A stretch of DNA of 64,000 nt from a virus. Within the stretch, counting starts at the first letter, position 1. Each line of letters begins with the position of its first letter. Positions 22,057 through 30,780 of this stretch are shown here, piece after piece. The stretch spans positions 1-64,000 of IMG/VR virus record IMGVR_UViG_3300036715_002570; one strand, given 5' to 3'. The translations under genes were made by a program, and so were the position numbers. Under the pieces are notes generated by a model, which was not told the origin of the DNA, searched no databases, and saw only the letters and a program-made list of their open reading frames with translations.

Positions 22057-25000
22057 ATGGCCAATCAACAAACAATGAAACTGACCCAAAAAGTGCTTCG
22101 TCATATGGAAGCTATGGCGTCAGGCAATCAAGTCGGTAGCATCTTACTCGCAGGCGACCCAGGCATTGGTAAGACAACAATGATCTCTCTGCTTGCAGCG
22201 TTGCTCGGCATGAAGGCTGTGATCATTGAAATTCCGCACATCACTGAAGAACACTTGATCAACATCCCGTTCTTGGTGTTCAACTCTACGACCGGCGCAA
22301 AGACACACGGTTCCACAAACGTTGACACAAACGTTGACACAAGCAAGATGTCAATGGTTCTGGCTGACTCGAACCTGTTTACTGCACTACAAAGCGCAAA
22401 GGCACTGTCAGATGCAGAGTACTTGACATATATGTCAACAAAGGCTCCCCGTCACGTCCAGATGGTCTATCAACAGATGGGTGGCACTGCTGATAAGATT
22501 CCACCAGCGATTGCCCGTGCACGTAAGTCACACAGCACGATTTTGTTCCTCGACGAATACTACCGTATGACGTCCATGCGTATCCGCAACATCATGCGTG
22601 GTATCCTGAACGGTAACATCGGTATGCACAAGATTCCAAAAAATGTGTACATCATGTACGCATCTAACATGCGCGATCCGCATGCTGGTCTGGAGGAAAT
22701 CCCATCGAATCACCAATTCAACGTTGTTGAATTCAAGCCGCCAACCAAAGACGAATGGTTCATCTATCTCGCATCCACGTATGAGCACCACTCTCATATC
22801 CGCCTGAACGAGACTGTGATCCGTAAGTTTCAGAAGATTCTAAAGGATGAAGACATCAGCTATGATGACGTCAACGTTGGCGTCCGCACATCACCGCGTC
22901 GTTGGGAACAACTGATCACGTACATCAACACGTCGATTCCCGTCAAAGATACGACAGAAGCTCGCGCTCTGCTGACAAACGTCAAGAACAACTTCATCCA
23001 CTACCAAGAGGAAACGCACAGCAATCTCGCCGGCAAGGTGACGAAGGCAGTTGCGGAGCTAATCAAGGAAACGTCTGGTATTGACGTCAATGAAAAGGAT
23101 ACGCTAGAGCCACACGAATGGCGTACGGCTCTAGATCACGCAATCACTCAAATCATTCGTTCTGGTGGCGATCGGAAGCACATCCCCGTTGTTTCCGGCC
23201 CTCCAGGTATCGGTAAAGCTCAGCCACTGTATTCTAAAATCAAGACTCCAACGGGCTGGACCACGATGGGAGAGATCCGCGTTGGTGACGTATTAACTAT
23301 GCCCAACGGAGATAAGGCACCTGTGAGTGCTGTATATCCTCAAGGGAGGAAAGAGATTTTCGAACTGACGTTTGCGGATGGTCGAAAGACGCATGCATGT
23401 GCTGAGCACCTATGGAACATTAAAAAAGACCGTGAAAATAACTGGCAAACCGTTGACACGCATGAAATAGAACGCCTACTGAACACAACGAATCGTTGGG
23501 TGTACGTGCAGCTACCCGACAATACTGCCCCCCCTGTTGATGTTCCAATGGATCCATACTTGTTGGGTGTACTGTTGGGCGATGGTTCAATGACATCCCA
23601 CACAATTAGCCTATCAACTGCCGATACACAGATTCTTAGCAACGTAAATGATCTGCTGTCAGAAGGTTATAGTTTCAGGCACAGTAGCAACTACGATTAT
23701 CGTCTGACTCGAGAGCGTGACTCGTATGAAATTGAACCTACGTGGAAGATGGCAGGAATGTATGAAAACGCGTATGTTCAAAAATTAAGTGCTCTTGGAT
23801 TGCTCGGCAAGAGCAGCCTAGAGAAGTTTATTCCTAATGTATATAAGCAGGGATCGCGCGAACAAATTGAACAACTTCTGGCGGGATTAGTTGATACAGA
23901 CGGATATGTGAACAAACAAGGCGCAATCTCTATCTCTACAAGCAGTCGTCAATTGGCTGAGGATATTCAATACATTGTTCGATCAATTGGTGGTATTGCG
24001 AAGATAGCGACAAAGTATCCAACTTACACTTATCAAGGTGAAAGGAAAATTGGCAGTGTGGCATACACTGTGTCAATTCGCTATCCAACACCTCGCGCAT
24101 TATCTCACCTCGATCGTAAGCTTGCTCGAATCCCCAACCACTATCAGTATAGCGATTTGAACCTTCGCGTAGTGTCTATCGATTCAATCGGGGAGGACGA
24201 AGCACAGTGCATCATGGTTGATCACCCCGAACATCTGTATATCACAGATGACTTTATCGTGACACACAACACATCCCAAGCATGGGAAATCGCCGAAAAG
24301 CACAACCTTCGTTTGATTGAAATTGACGTCAGTGAGTTGTTTGCTGACGACGCTGTCGGTATGCCGCTGCCAGGCGAACGCAACGGCAATCAGATCAAGG
24401 TGCAATTCTCCGCTCCCAAATTGTATAAGCAAATCATGGACATGATTGAGCGTAAGGATAAGGCGTACATTGATGAATTGTCGCAAGACCCTGAGGCGGA
24501 TGCTCAGGCTGAGATTGCCAAGTACAAAAAGCAACCATTTAAGTATCTGATTCTGCTTGACGAATTGAACCGCGTTGACCAGAAGACGTTCAACTCCCTT
24601 CGCCGCGTGATCTTGGAAAAGAACTTTGGTGGTAAGGATGAAGAAACGGGTGAGGAATACAAGCTGCCTAAGTCCGCAATTGTGATTGGTGCTATCAATC
24701 CACACGGTGCTGGTACGGAAACACTGACGCAACACTTCCGGGATGCAATTGACGTGATTCCTGCCAAGGGTTCGTGGGACGCGACAAAGTCGTGGCTGAA
24801 GGGTAAGAAGTTCGAGGGAATCACAGATGACGTCCGTACGGTCGTTGAACAGCTGATGAATGCATTCGCAGATAAGTTTGCCGACAAGAGTGAAACACAC
24901 GGTAAGCACCAGCGTGCGTTCAACCTCGACATCAATGGCATGCCTCTGTACATCTCTCCTCGTGAGTACTCTGACATGCACGCAACTTTGATGCGTGAAA

Positions 25001-25701
25001 TCAATGCACGATTCAAGTACCTACTGGATGACCCCGACATCAAGGAATCGCAGATGCGTCCTGAGTTGGATGAGGCTGTGTATGAAGCGTTTGAAGACTC
25101 GCTGAACATGGTGTTCTACAAGCAGAATGCTGACATGAAGGATGAATTCATGGCTAAGTTGCATTCATGGGTTACGCACCTGCCAGCAACAATGTATAAT
25201 CAGTTGATCAAGAAGACAGCCTCAGGCATTCACGCTCTGTCTAACGTCATGAGCAAGTACTTGGATGGATCAACAGATCTAGCCAAGATGCCCGACGACG
25301 TCCACATCGTTAACGCAAACAACACAATTAACCATGCCCAGTTCATGGAAGAAATCAAGTCGGCACTAACGAACAAGATCGTTGATGACAGCACGGTTCA
25401 GAAGTACATTCTTGATGAAGTACACCCACGCGTTCGGTTGCAGGGTGACGAAATCATTGCCGATGGTCCTGACACCTCCTTGCTAACCAACTTCTTCATG
25501 TCGTTGCTATACACACTGCACTTGCACGAGTACGCACACGACCGTCTGGCAGTCGTTGGTAAGGCACTGTCAACAATGATGTCAGACACACGTAAGCGTC
25601 TGATCAAGGACGGCAAGATCACAGAAGATATTGCCGACGAAGCATCCACGTCTGTTGCTAACCTGCGCTCTGAATTGGTCGACGTAATTGAGGCTCTATA
25701 A
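22057..25701 (+). CDS. MoxR-like AAA+ ATPase with two P-loops and an intein
   Basis: The 1214-residue precursor becomes 863 residues after splicing. The first AAA+ module has Walker A GDPGIGKTT (about residue 33) and Walker B TILFLDEYYR. The second has Walker A GPPGIGK|T, split by the intein, and Walker B YLILLDELNRVD. This is the MoxR/CbbQ style of ATPase, which usually remodels proteins with a VWA partner. The next gene encodes that partner, joined by a 1-nt overlap. Late promoter at 22020. Confidence 0.88.
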   Translation: MANQQTMKLTQKVLRHMEAMASGNQVGSILLAGDPGIGKTTMISLLAALLGMKAVIIEIPHITEEHLINIPFLVFNSTTGAKTHGSTNVDTNVDTSKMSMVLADSNLFTALQSAKALSDAEYLTYMSTKAPRHVQMVYQQMGGTADKIPPAIARARKSHSTILFLDEYYRMTSMRIRNIMRGILNGNIGMHKIPKNVYIMYASNMRDPHAGLEEIPSNHQFNVVEFKPPTKDEWFIYLASTYEHHSHIRLNETVIRKFQKILKDEDISYDDVNVGVRTSPRRWEQLITYINTSIPVKDTTEARALLTNVKNNFIHYQEETHSNLAGKVTKAVAELIKETSGIDVNEKDTLEPHEWRTALDHAITQIIRSGGDRKHIPVVSGPPGIGKAQPLYSKIKTPTGWTTMGEIRVGDVLTMPNGDKAPVSAVYPQGRKEIFELTFADGRKTHACAEHLWNIKKDRENNWQTVDTHEIERLLNTTNRWVYVQLPDNTAPPVDVPMDPYLLGVLLGDGSMTSHTISLSTADTQILSNVNDLLSEGYSFRHSSNYDYRLTRERDSYEIEPTWKMAGMYENAYVQKLSALGLLGKSSLEKFIPNVYKQGSREQIEQLLAGLVDTDGYVNKQGAISISTSSRQLAEDIQYIVRSIGGIAKIATKYPTYTYQGERKIGSVAYTVSIRYPTPRALSHLDRKLARIPNHYQYSDLNLRVVSIDSIGEDEAQCIMVDHPEHLYITDDFIVTHNTSQAWEIAEKHNLRLIEIDVSELFADDAVGMPLPGERNGNQIKVQFSAPKLYKQIMDMIERKDKAYIDELSQDPEADAQAEIAKYKKQPFKYLILLDELNRVDQKTFNSLRRVILEKNFGGKDEETGEEYKLPKSAIVIGAINPHGAGTETLTQHFRDAIDVIPAKGSWDATKSWLKGKKFEGITDDVRTVVEQLMNAFADKFADKSETHGKHQRAFNLDINGMPLYISPREYSDMHATLMREINARFKYLLDDPDIKESQMRPELDEAVYEAFEDSLNMVFYKQNADMKDEFMAKLHSWVTHLPATMYNQLIKKTASGIHALSNVMSKYLDGSTDLAKMPDDVHIVNANNTINHAQFMEEIKSALTNKIVDDSTVQKYILDEVHPRVRLQGDEIIADGPDTSLLTNFFMSLLYTLHLHEYAHDRLAVVGKALSTMMSDTRKRLIKDGKITEDIADEASTSVANLRSELVDVIEAL
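23218..24270 (+). mobile_element. Class 3 intein with LAGLIDADG homing endonuclease
   Basis: The 351-residue insertion lies between K387 and T739 of the precursor, in the second P-loop. It starts with Ala (AQPLYSKIKTPTGW) and ends VTHN. Class 3 residues are present: W453 in AEHLW, C718 in AQCIMVD and T736 in VTHN. Two dodecapeptide motifs, LLGVLLGDG and LLAGLVDTDG, indicate an intact LAGLIDADG nuclease. Confidence 0.9.
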
Positions 25702-27671
25702 TGAAGTTCTATCGTATCGATGAAGCCCTGGAGCAGCGCCGCTTTGCTCCGGGCGCTGTGAAGTTTTCAAAGTCAGATTTCACAGATCCACACATCGTTG
25801 CCGTAATTCAAGCAATGGCACAGGCACCTGGCGTCACCCCACAGGCGATTGAGGCACAGGTCCAAGCTCGCCTGAACAAGCTGCATACGATGGCAGCCCG
25901 TGCTCCGTTTCTGTATCAAACAATCATCCAGAATGGTGTTGAAAATGAACTGTTTTCAATGTTCTGGAAGATGGACGTTCCAGTTAACGGCCCCAAGTTC
26001 CGCAGCCTAACGTTCCAGCGTCTGCAGCGTACAATTGCCGGTGAACATGATGAATTCTGGCCTCTGCGTAGTTTCATTGAGAAACGGCCACTAACAGCTA
26101 AGTGGGATCTCAATGAAATCCCACCCGGCCAACCAGGCGTAACGACCGCGGCAGCAACCCCAAGTGGTACGTTCATCTTCAACATTCCATTCATGCAGAA
26201 GTTGATGGACTACGCTCACCTGAAACAGGTGAAGCCAAAAGGCCGCAAATACGTATGCAATGGTGGTGACATCCCTGATGAATATGCGTACATCGAGTTC
26301 TTGATCATGCACGAACTGATGCACTACAGCAATGATGACTTCTATTACCAGAAGATCATTCCAAATGCTAACCCCCGAATCATCAACTGGGTTGGCGACT
26401 TCCGCTCAAATTACCTTTTGGTTAAAAGTGGATACGAACAGTTGCCTCTGGGACTTTTCAACGACGGAATCAATTATGACCGCCAAAAGTCATACGTTGA
26501 GATGTACAACATTGTCAAGGCGGAATTTGACAAGCTAAACGCCCAGGAACAAGAAGAGGTTGGTGACAAGCTTGATGAGATGGGTGACGACCATAAGCCT
26601 GGCCAGGAAGAAGGCGCTGAAAGCGACGTCCAACCCGGTGAGGGCGAAGGTGAGGGCGAAGGTGAGGGCGAAGGTGAGGGCGAAGGTGAGGGCGAAGGTG
26701 AGGGCGAAGGTGAGGGCGAAGGTGAGGGCGAAGGTGAAGGAGACGGTGCCGACCCATCCGCAAAGGGCAACAAGAAAGCCCCCACAGGCCGTCCAGGCAC
26801 AATGACCCCAGAACAAATCGATGAGAACGCGCGCCGCATTGCCGGTCAGATGAAAGACGGCAAGGATAAGACCTCTCAAGAAGTTGAGAAAGAAACCAAG
26901 GCCAAGCGTGCTGGAGAAGGATCCGGAGAGAGCTCCGCAAACGGCGCGCCCGGTTCCGGTAATGGCGGTAGCCCGTTAGAGATTGACTATTCTAAGGTCA
27001 AGCCGTCGTTCGACTGGAAGACGCTCGTTAAGCGATTCCTTTCTACTGCAAAGCCGCAGATGGAAGATACGTATGCGAAACCGAACCGTCGAGCTGTTTC
27101 ACAGCTCGACATCGCCCGGCAGCTCGGTGCGGGTGCAATGAAGCCAGGAGAGCGTGTTGGTGCAACAACTGACAGTAAACTGGGCTTCTTGTTTGACGCG
27201 TCTGGCTCAATGGCTGGCGTGATTTCAAAAGTGTTTGCAAACGCTGTCAACTTGTTGAAGACGCCACAGTTCAAGAATGCTACGTCGCTGGTGTTCCGCT
27301 TTAGTGGATCGTACTCAATGTACAAAGTAATGTTTGCTCAGAACAAGGCAGCAAAAATCGCCAGTGTCAAGGATAAAGTTGCAGCTTGGCCTCTAACGCC
27401 GCATGCGGCGTTTAACATGGCAGAGAGTGGTGGCACTGTATTCTCAAACGTGCTCGCTGGTAAGATCATTGAAGCATTGAAGGATAAGTGGAACATCATC
27501 TTTTTCTTGGATAGCGACATTTACACAGGCAACGAGAACCTGATCAACTTCCTGACTGTAATCAAAGCAGCACCAAACCAAGTGTTCGTTGTGTTCGACA
27601 GCGTTCAAACATATCAACAATTCCGCAAGATTAGTGGGATCACTACCCCAAATATCACCCATTTCAGTTGA
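25701..27671 (+). CDS. VWA-domain protein with HExxH metallopeptidase motif (DUF2201-like)
   Basis: The 656-residue protein begins MKFYRIDEALEQ. An N-terminal peptidase-like domain holds MHELMHYSNDDF (HExxH near residue 209). Then comes a Gly-Glu repeat linker (about 312-345) and a C-terminal VWA domain with the MIDAS motif DASGS (about 500) and a later DSD motif. DUF2201 proteins of this design partner MoxR ATPases. Possible work on the virion or host membrane complexes is inferred. Start overlaps the upstream stop. Confidence 0.85.
   Translation: MKFYRIDEALEQRRFAPGAVKFSKSDFTDPHIVAVIQAMAQAPGVTPQAIEAQVQARLNKLHTMAARAPFLYQTIIQNGVENELFSMFWKMDVPVNGPKFRSLTFQRLQRTIAGEHDEFWPLRSFIEKRPLTAKWDLNEIPPGQPGVTTAAATPSGTFIFNIPFMQKLMDYAHLKQVKPKGRKYVCNGGDIPDEYAYIEFLIMHELMHYSNDDFYYQKIIPNANPRIINWVGDFRSNYLLVKSGYEQLPLGLFNDGINYDRQKSYVEMYNIVKAEFDKLNAQEQEEVGDKLDEMGDDHKPGQEEGAESDVQPGEGEGEGEGEGEGEGEGEGEGEGEGEGEGEGEGEGDGADPSAKGNKKAPTGRPGTMTPEQIDENARRIAGQMKDGKDKTSQEVEKETKAKRAGEGSGESSANGAPGSGNGGSPLEIDYSKVKPSFDWKTLVKRFLSTAKPQMEDTYAKPNRRAVSQLDIARQLGAGAMKPGERVGATTDSKLGFLFDASGSMAGVISKVFANAVNLLKTPQFKNATSLVFRFSGSYSMYKVMFAQNKAAKIASVKDKVAAWPLTPHAAFNMAESGGTVFSNVLAGKIIEALKDKWNIIFFLDSDIYTGNENLINFLTVIKAAPNQVFVVFDSVQTYQQFRKISGITTPNITHFS
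26637..26732 (+). repeat. 12-bp tandem repeat, 8 perfect units
   Basis: The unit GGTGAGGGCGAA encodes Gly-Glu-Gly-Glu. It forms the flexible acidic linker of the VWA protein and may vary in length. Confidence 0.95.
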
Positions 27672-27796
27672 TCAAACGGTAGGGTAACTTGGATAGTGTT
27701 AGCATTGAAAAACAAGGAAGTATATGTGGCAATACTGCAACAAGCGTGCACACGATAGCATTTAACCCCAGACACCCACCCAAAAAGGTACCTCGA

Positions 27797-27988
27797 ATGG
27801 CTGATGAAGCGAACGCCCCCGTGATCCGCGCGTTGTTCGGTATGGTACTCCTGATGGTGATATCAGTGGGTTACGTGCTGTACAGCTTGTCCTCCAGCTT
27901 TGTGCCCAAGTACATCAGCATCCCAATCGGGTGCATTCCAGCCACATGGCTGGCTTACACCCAGGTTCTCCGATGGTTCAGAAAGTGA
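27797..27988 (+). CDS. Small membrane protein (63 aa)
   Basis: ATG 27797 is preferred to an upstream start with poor coding sense. Two hydrophobic helices (LFGMVLLMVISVGYVLYSL and IPIGCIPATWLAYTQVL) flank a short loop. Function unknown; could be holin-like or a small inner-membrane protein. Confidence 0.6.
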   Translation: MADEANAPVIRALFGMVLLMVISVGYVLYSLSSSFVPKYISIPIGCIPATWLAYTQVLRWFRK

Positions 27989-27992
27989 CATC

Positions 27993-28358
27993 ATGACACC
28001 GGCAATTGGCTTCCTATACCAACACGTTGATGGTGGCTTATACCAAGTTACAGGACTTGGCAAAAGCACTGTTGACCAAACGGATCAGGTAGTGTATAAG
28101 CACCTGTTCCCATTTGAAGCAGCAACGTGGATTCGTCCTCTAGTGGAATGGACCGAACAACGGTTTCGGTTGATCTCCTCAAAAGAGTATGACCACATCA
28201 CCGCTTCGACAACGCGAGAAAAGATGCAACAACGCATTGAACAACACAAGGCAGCCCGCAAAGCGCCCGTCAAGCATCAGTGTGAATGGTGCAGCGACAC
28301 CAAGACGGTGTCTGACAATCTAGGTAACCACTACGATTGCATCTGCACTGTTTCGTAA
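27993..28358 (+). CDS. DUF1653-like protein with zinc ribbon
   Basis: The 121-residue protein has the DUF1653 pattern: GFLYQHVDGGLYQVTGL, VVYKHLFPFEAATWIRPLVE and EQRF. This is followed by a helix and a C-terminal Cys cluster (CEWCSDTK...CIC). The family is common in phages and bacteria and of unknown function. Confidence 0.7.
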   Translation: MTPAIGFLYQHVDGGLYQVTGLGKSTVDQTDQVVYKHLFPFEAATWIRPLVEWTEQRFRLISSKEYDHITASTTREKMQQRIEQHKAARKAPVKHQCEWCSDTKTVSDNLGNHYDCICTVS

Positions 28359-28361
28359 CTA

Positions 28362-28431
28362 TCGGGCGTAGAGTAGGTATGAAGTGAGCTGTATACAGCT
28401 CACTTCACAGGTTCAATTCCTGTCACCCGAA
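28362..28431 (+). ncRNA. tRNA-like RNA with a palindrome in place of the anticodon arm
   Basis: Acceptor TCGGGCG/CACCCGA (one mismatch) and T-arm ACAGG/CCTGT are normal. The middle is a perfect 11-bp hairpin with a TATA loop at 28381-28406, so no 7-nt anticodon loop can form. Confidence 0.6.
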
Positions 28432-28447
28432 CAAATAAGGATTTGCC

Positions 28448-28873
28448 ATGGACTGGCATCAAGGATCCGGCACGATCATCTACGATCCACATCGTGCTGG
28501 CATGAAACGAGACATCGACGGTTGGTGCATCATTGCCGCCGATCGTGAAATCACCCGCTACTACCGCTGGTGGTTGCAGAAGGAACGGCATATCTTGCTG
28601 GATCAACCGTCCTGGGATGCGCACATTTCCGTCGTTCGTGGCGAACTTCGTGCAACTCGCCATCAAAACTGGAAGCGTCGCGCAGCAATGAAGGTCAACT
28701 TCAAGTACCAGCACGGAGACGTGCAAACTACGAAGGATGCGGATCGTCCCGGAACGTTCTACTGGATTCGCGTTGACTGTCCTGCAGTTGATGAGATCCG
28801 GACGGAGCTTGGTCTTCCGACGTCTTGGAAATACCATCACATGACGATCGGTCGGACCCATTACGACTGTTGA
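28448..28873 (+). CDS. 2H phosphoesterase-like protein
   Basis: The 141-residue protein has two H-x-(S/T) motifs, WDAHISVVRGE (residues about 57-59) and KYHHMTIGRTH (about 130-133). These are the paired catalytic motifs of the 2H superfamily (LigT, Acb1, AKAP18-like). Such enzymes cleave 2',5' or cyclic phosphodiesters in RNA or cyclic oligonucleotides. In this RNA-rich genome, tRNA-end repair or breakdown of defence signals are both possible. Confidence 0.65.
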   Translation: MDWHQGSGTIIYDPHRAGMKRDIDGWCIIAADREITRYYRWWLQKERHILLDQPSWDAHISVVRGELRATRHQNWKRRAAMKVNFKYQHGDVQTTKDADRPGTFYWIRVDCPAVDEIRTELGLPTSWKYHHMTIGRTHYDC

Positions 28874-28925
28874 AAGGTGAAAAGTCATCAGCTATTCTAG
28901 GTGTTAACTAGAAGAAGGATAGTTG

Positions 28926-29198
28926 ATGACCAAATCCCGGATCAAGATTGTATTCCCTCCAGAAACGATCGCTCAGATTGAGCGTGATTACCCTGCTGAC
29001 CAAGTTCAAAAGGTCATCGACGAACTGACTGCAGCAGCACAGCAATCACTCGACGAAGATACAGGGACTGTGTTTGATGAACTTCACGAAGAAGACCCCG
29101 AACTGCTGATTGCACTACAAGCGCAAATGAAGCGTCTCGGATATTCCACGTTGGATGAATGGTTCAACGCAGAGACAGAAAAACCTGTCTTGAACTGA
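28926..29198 (+). CDS. Small acidic unknown protein (90 aa)
   Basis: ATG 28926 has AGAAGGA 7 nt upstream; the TTG just before it is less likely. A helical acidic protein (VQKVIDELTAAAQQSLDEDT, LLIALQAQMKRLGYSTLDEW) with no recognised family. Confidence 0.65.
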   Translation: MTKSRIKIVFPPETIAQIERDYPADQVQKVIDELTAAAQQSLDEDTGTVFDELHEEDPELLIALQAQMKRLGYSTLDEWFNAETEKPVLN

Positions 29199-29207
29199 CA
29201 TATATAC

Positions 29208-29354
29208 ATGACCATTGATCACAGCTATTACCGAACAGAACTTCACGTGTTGCAAAACGTTTGTCACGGTGACAACGAAAAGTTCCTGAACGCTGTTGCT
29301 ACGATCATTGGCAACCTGACTGCTCAAAGAGATCGGTTTGCTACCGATCTCTGA
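29208..29354 (+). CDS. Small unknown protein (48 aa)
   Basis: ATG 29208 to TGA 29354. Reads MTIDHSYYRTELHVLQNVCH. The 3' end forms a 10-bp hairpin (29328-29337 with 29343-29352) that may stop transcription. Confidence 0.5.
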   Translation: MTIDHSYYRTELHVLQNVCHGDNEKFLNAVATIIGNLTAQRDRFATDL

Positions 29355-29406
29355 ATGGCAGAGCATGAGATTCGTATGTTGCGAACTTGGTATCTGTAGC
29401 CATTAA

Positions 29407-29859
29407 ATGGCCAAACAGCGTCATACACCTACACATTCCTCATGTAAGCAATGAGGAAAGCTCAAGGTGTGGAATTATCACTCCACAAATACGTATTGCT
29501 CTAACGCATGTCAAGCAGATTGGAAGTGGCGGAACGTAACAATTTTGCAGATTGAAGCTGGAGAAAAGTCATACCATGCTGTCAACACTCTAAAGCGATA
29601 CCTATGCGAAAAAGTTGGTGAAAAATGTGCTGTGTGTGGTCAACTTCCGGAGTGGCAAGGTAAACCCTTGGTATTGCAAGTTGATCATATAGATGGAAAC
29701 AGTGATAATAACTTTCCTTCAAACATCAGGTTGATTTGTCCAAATTGTCACACTCAAACGGATACATTTGGTACTAAAGGTCAAGGATCTAGGTATCAGA
29801 AGGTCACTAAACGTAACGCATATATACGAGAATACCGAGGGAGCTTGGCGCAGCGGTAG
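29407..29859 (+). pseudogene. HNH homing endonuclease with in-frame TGA at a zinc cysteine
   Basis: From ATG 29407 the frame gives a zinc finger, SCKQ[TGA]GKLKVWNYHSTN, where the TGA (29452) stands where the second Cys of a CxxC pair is expected. It then continues intact through YCSNACQADWKWR and the HNH part (KCAVCGQLPEWQGKPLVLQV, DHIDGNSDNN, CPNCHTQTDTFG). The stop lies in the D-loop of tRNA-Val. Translation could restart at GTG 29467. Confidence 0.75.
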
Positions 29860-29910
29860 CGCAACGCTCTTACACAGCGAAGGTCACAGGTTCGATCCCT
29901 GTAGCTCCTA
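29839..29910 (+). tRNA. tRNA-Val(TAC)
   Basis: Acceptor GGGAGCT/AGCTCCT, D-stem GCGC/GCGC, loop CTTACAC, T-stem ACAGG/CCTGT. The 5' 21 nt are shared with the HNH frame. Confidence 0.85.
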
Positions 29911-29927
29911 CATATTAGAGGAACAAA

Positions 29928-30056
29928 ATGTCCAACAAGTTTGACACAATCGACAAGATCGTCAGCCATGTGATGTTCGGGTTCTCGCCTGATGACTTCG
30001 CTCACTTCCAAGGCATCACGCTCGAAGCGATCTGGCACAAGATTCGCGCTGAATGA
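29928..30056 (+). CDS. Small unknown protein (42 aa)
   Basis: GAGGAAC lies 6 nt before the ATG. Reads MSNKFDTIDKIVSHVMFGFS. Its stop overlaps the ATG of the following HNH frame. Confidence 0.55.
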   Translation: MSNKFDTIDKIVSHVMFGFSPDDFAHFQGITLEAIWHKIRAE

Positions 30057-30340
30057 AAGTTAACCAATACGGTCCACGTCGTGATGACGTAGATGTGTTT
30101 GTAGAGAACAGCACATATGCTCGTCATATATTGAAAGAGCGTATCATGAAGCAACAGTTGCTGCCTAACAAATGCGCAATCTGCTAAATGTCTCCCGCGT
30201 GGAATGGAAAACCACTGATTCTAATTCTAGATCATATCAATGGAGTCAACAATGATAATAGACTTGACAATCTTAGGTTAATCTGTCATAATTGTGACTC
30301 GCAATTGCCGACATACAAATCACGCAATCGCAAGAAGTAA
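30053..30340 (+). pseudogene. HNH homing endonuclease with in-frame TAA
   Basis: One frame from ATG 30053 reads NKCAIC, TAA at 30185, then MSPAWNGKPLILILDHINGV and CHNCDSQLPTYKSRN. The stop replaces one codon (probably Lys, AAA) inside the zinc site. The product would be truncated unless the stop is read through or is an error. It ends 3 nt before tRNA-Ser. Confidence 0.7.
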
Positions 30341-30343
30341 ACT

Positions 30344-30428
30344 GGAAAGTTGGCCGAGTGGTTTAAGGCAGCAGTCTTGAAAATTGCCGGGTGTAACAGC
30401 CCCGTGAGTTCGAATCTCACACTTTCCG
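30344..30428 (+). tRNA. tRNA-Ser(TGA), second copy
   Basis: Acceptor GGAAAGT/ACTTTCC, anticodon stem GCAGT/ATTGC with loop CTTGAAA, long variable arm. Confidence 0.9.
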
Positions 30429-30433
30429 CAAAT

Positions 30434-30554
30434 ACAGGATGGCCCGAACACCAACCAGGGAACACTTGAGACGCCTAGCGTCGTGGGTCTGCCGTAGAGT
30501 GTAAACGTCGTACTAGTCACCGATGTATGTGAGGTTGGAGTCCTCACTCCTGTA
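30434..30554 (+). ncRNA. 121-nt tRNA-like RNA with enlarged anticodon and variable regions
   Basis: Acceptor ACAGGAT/CTCCTGT (one mismatch), D-stem CCC/GGG and T-arm TGAGG/CCTCA frame a stem ACACT/AGTGT that encloses 31 nt including a GACG/CGTC hairpin, then a 25-nt variable arm. It looks like a class II tRNA with an insertion in the anticodon loop. Confidence 0.45.
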
Positions 30555-30573
30555 TCAGATAACTGGAGAAAAC

Positions 30574-30768
30574 ATGTTTCCTGTACTCTTTCGTACAACG
30601 TGGCGCACATCAGGCTATGCGTTAGCCCAGACAGTCACAGAATTCGACACGTACGAACTGGCTGAAAATGCAATCAAGGCTCTTGATGCATACCAGTCAA
30701 ATCTTCATAAGACAACGAGTCACGTCACTACGCTACCTCACACGGAAGCAATTCGTCTTTACCAATAA
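30574..30768 (+). CDS. Small unknown protein (64 aa)
   Basis: ATG 30574 with GGAG 9 nt upstream. An earlier in-frame start lies in the tRNA-like RNA. Reads MFPVLFRTTWRTSGYALAQT. Unknown. Confidence 0.65.
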   Translation: MFPVLFRTTWRTSGYALAQTVTEFDTYELAENAIKALDAYQSNLHKTTSHVTTLPHTEAIRLYQ

Positions 30769-30780
30769 CAGGAGAAACAA

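Noticed and set aside
24184-24981. 265-codon minus-strand frame inside the MoxR gene
   Set aside because: Lies fully within a clear coding sequence and has no start signal or recognisable motifs.
26637-26732. CRISPR-like array
   Set aside because: The repeat units are contiguous without spacers and encode a protein linker. No cas genes or arrays elsewhere in the window.
26474-26940. Minus-strand Ser-Pro and Leu-Arg repeat proteins over the Gly-Glu repeat
   Set aside because: These are translations of the 12-bp tandem repeat in the wrong frames.
29452-29454. Selenocysteine codon in the HNH zinc finger
   Set aside because: TGA at a Cys position is suggestive, but there is no SECIS-like hairpin I can support and neighbouring genes show random in-frame stops too.
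30434-30554. Archaeal-type (BHB) tRNA intron
   Set aside because: No bulge-helix-bulge pattern is visible and the context is a bacterial virus.
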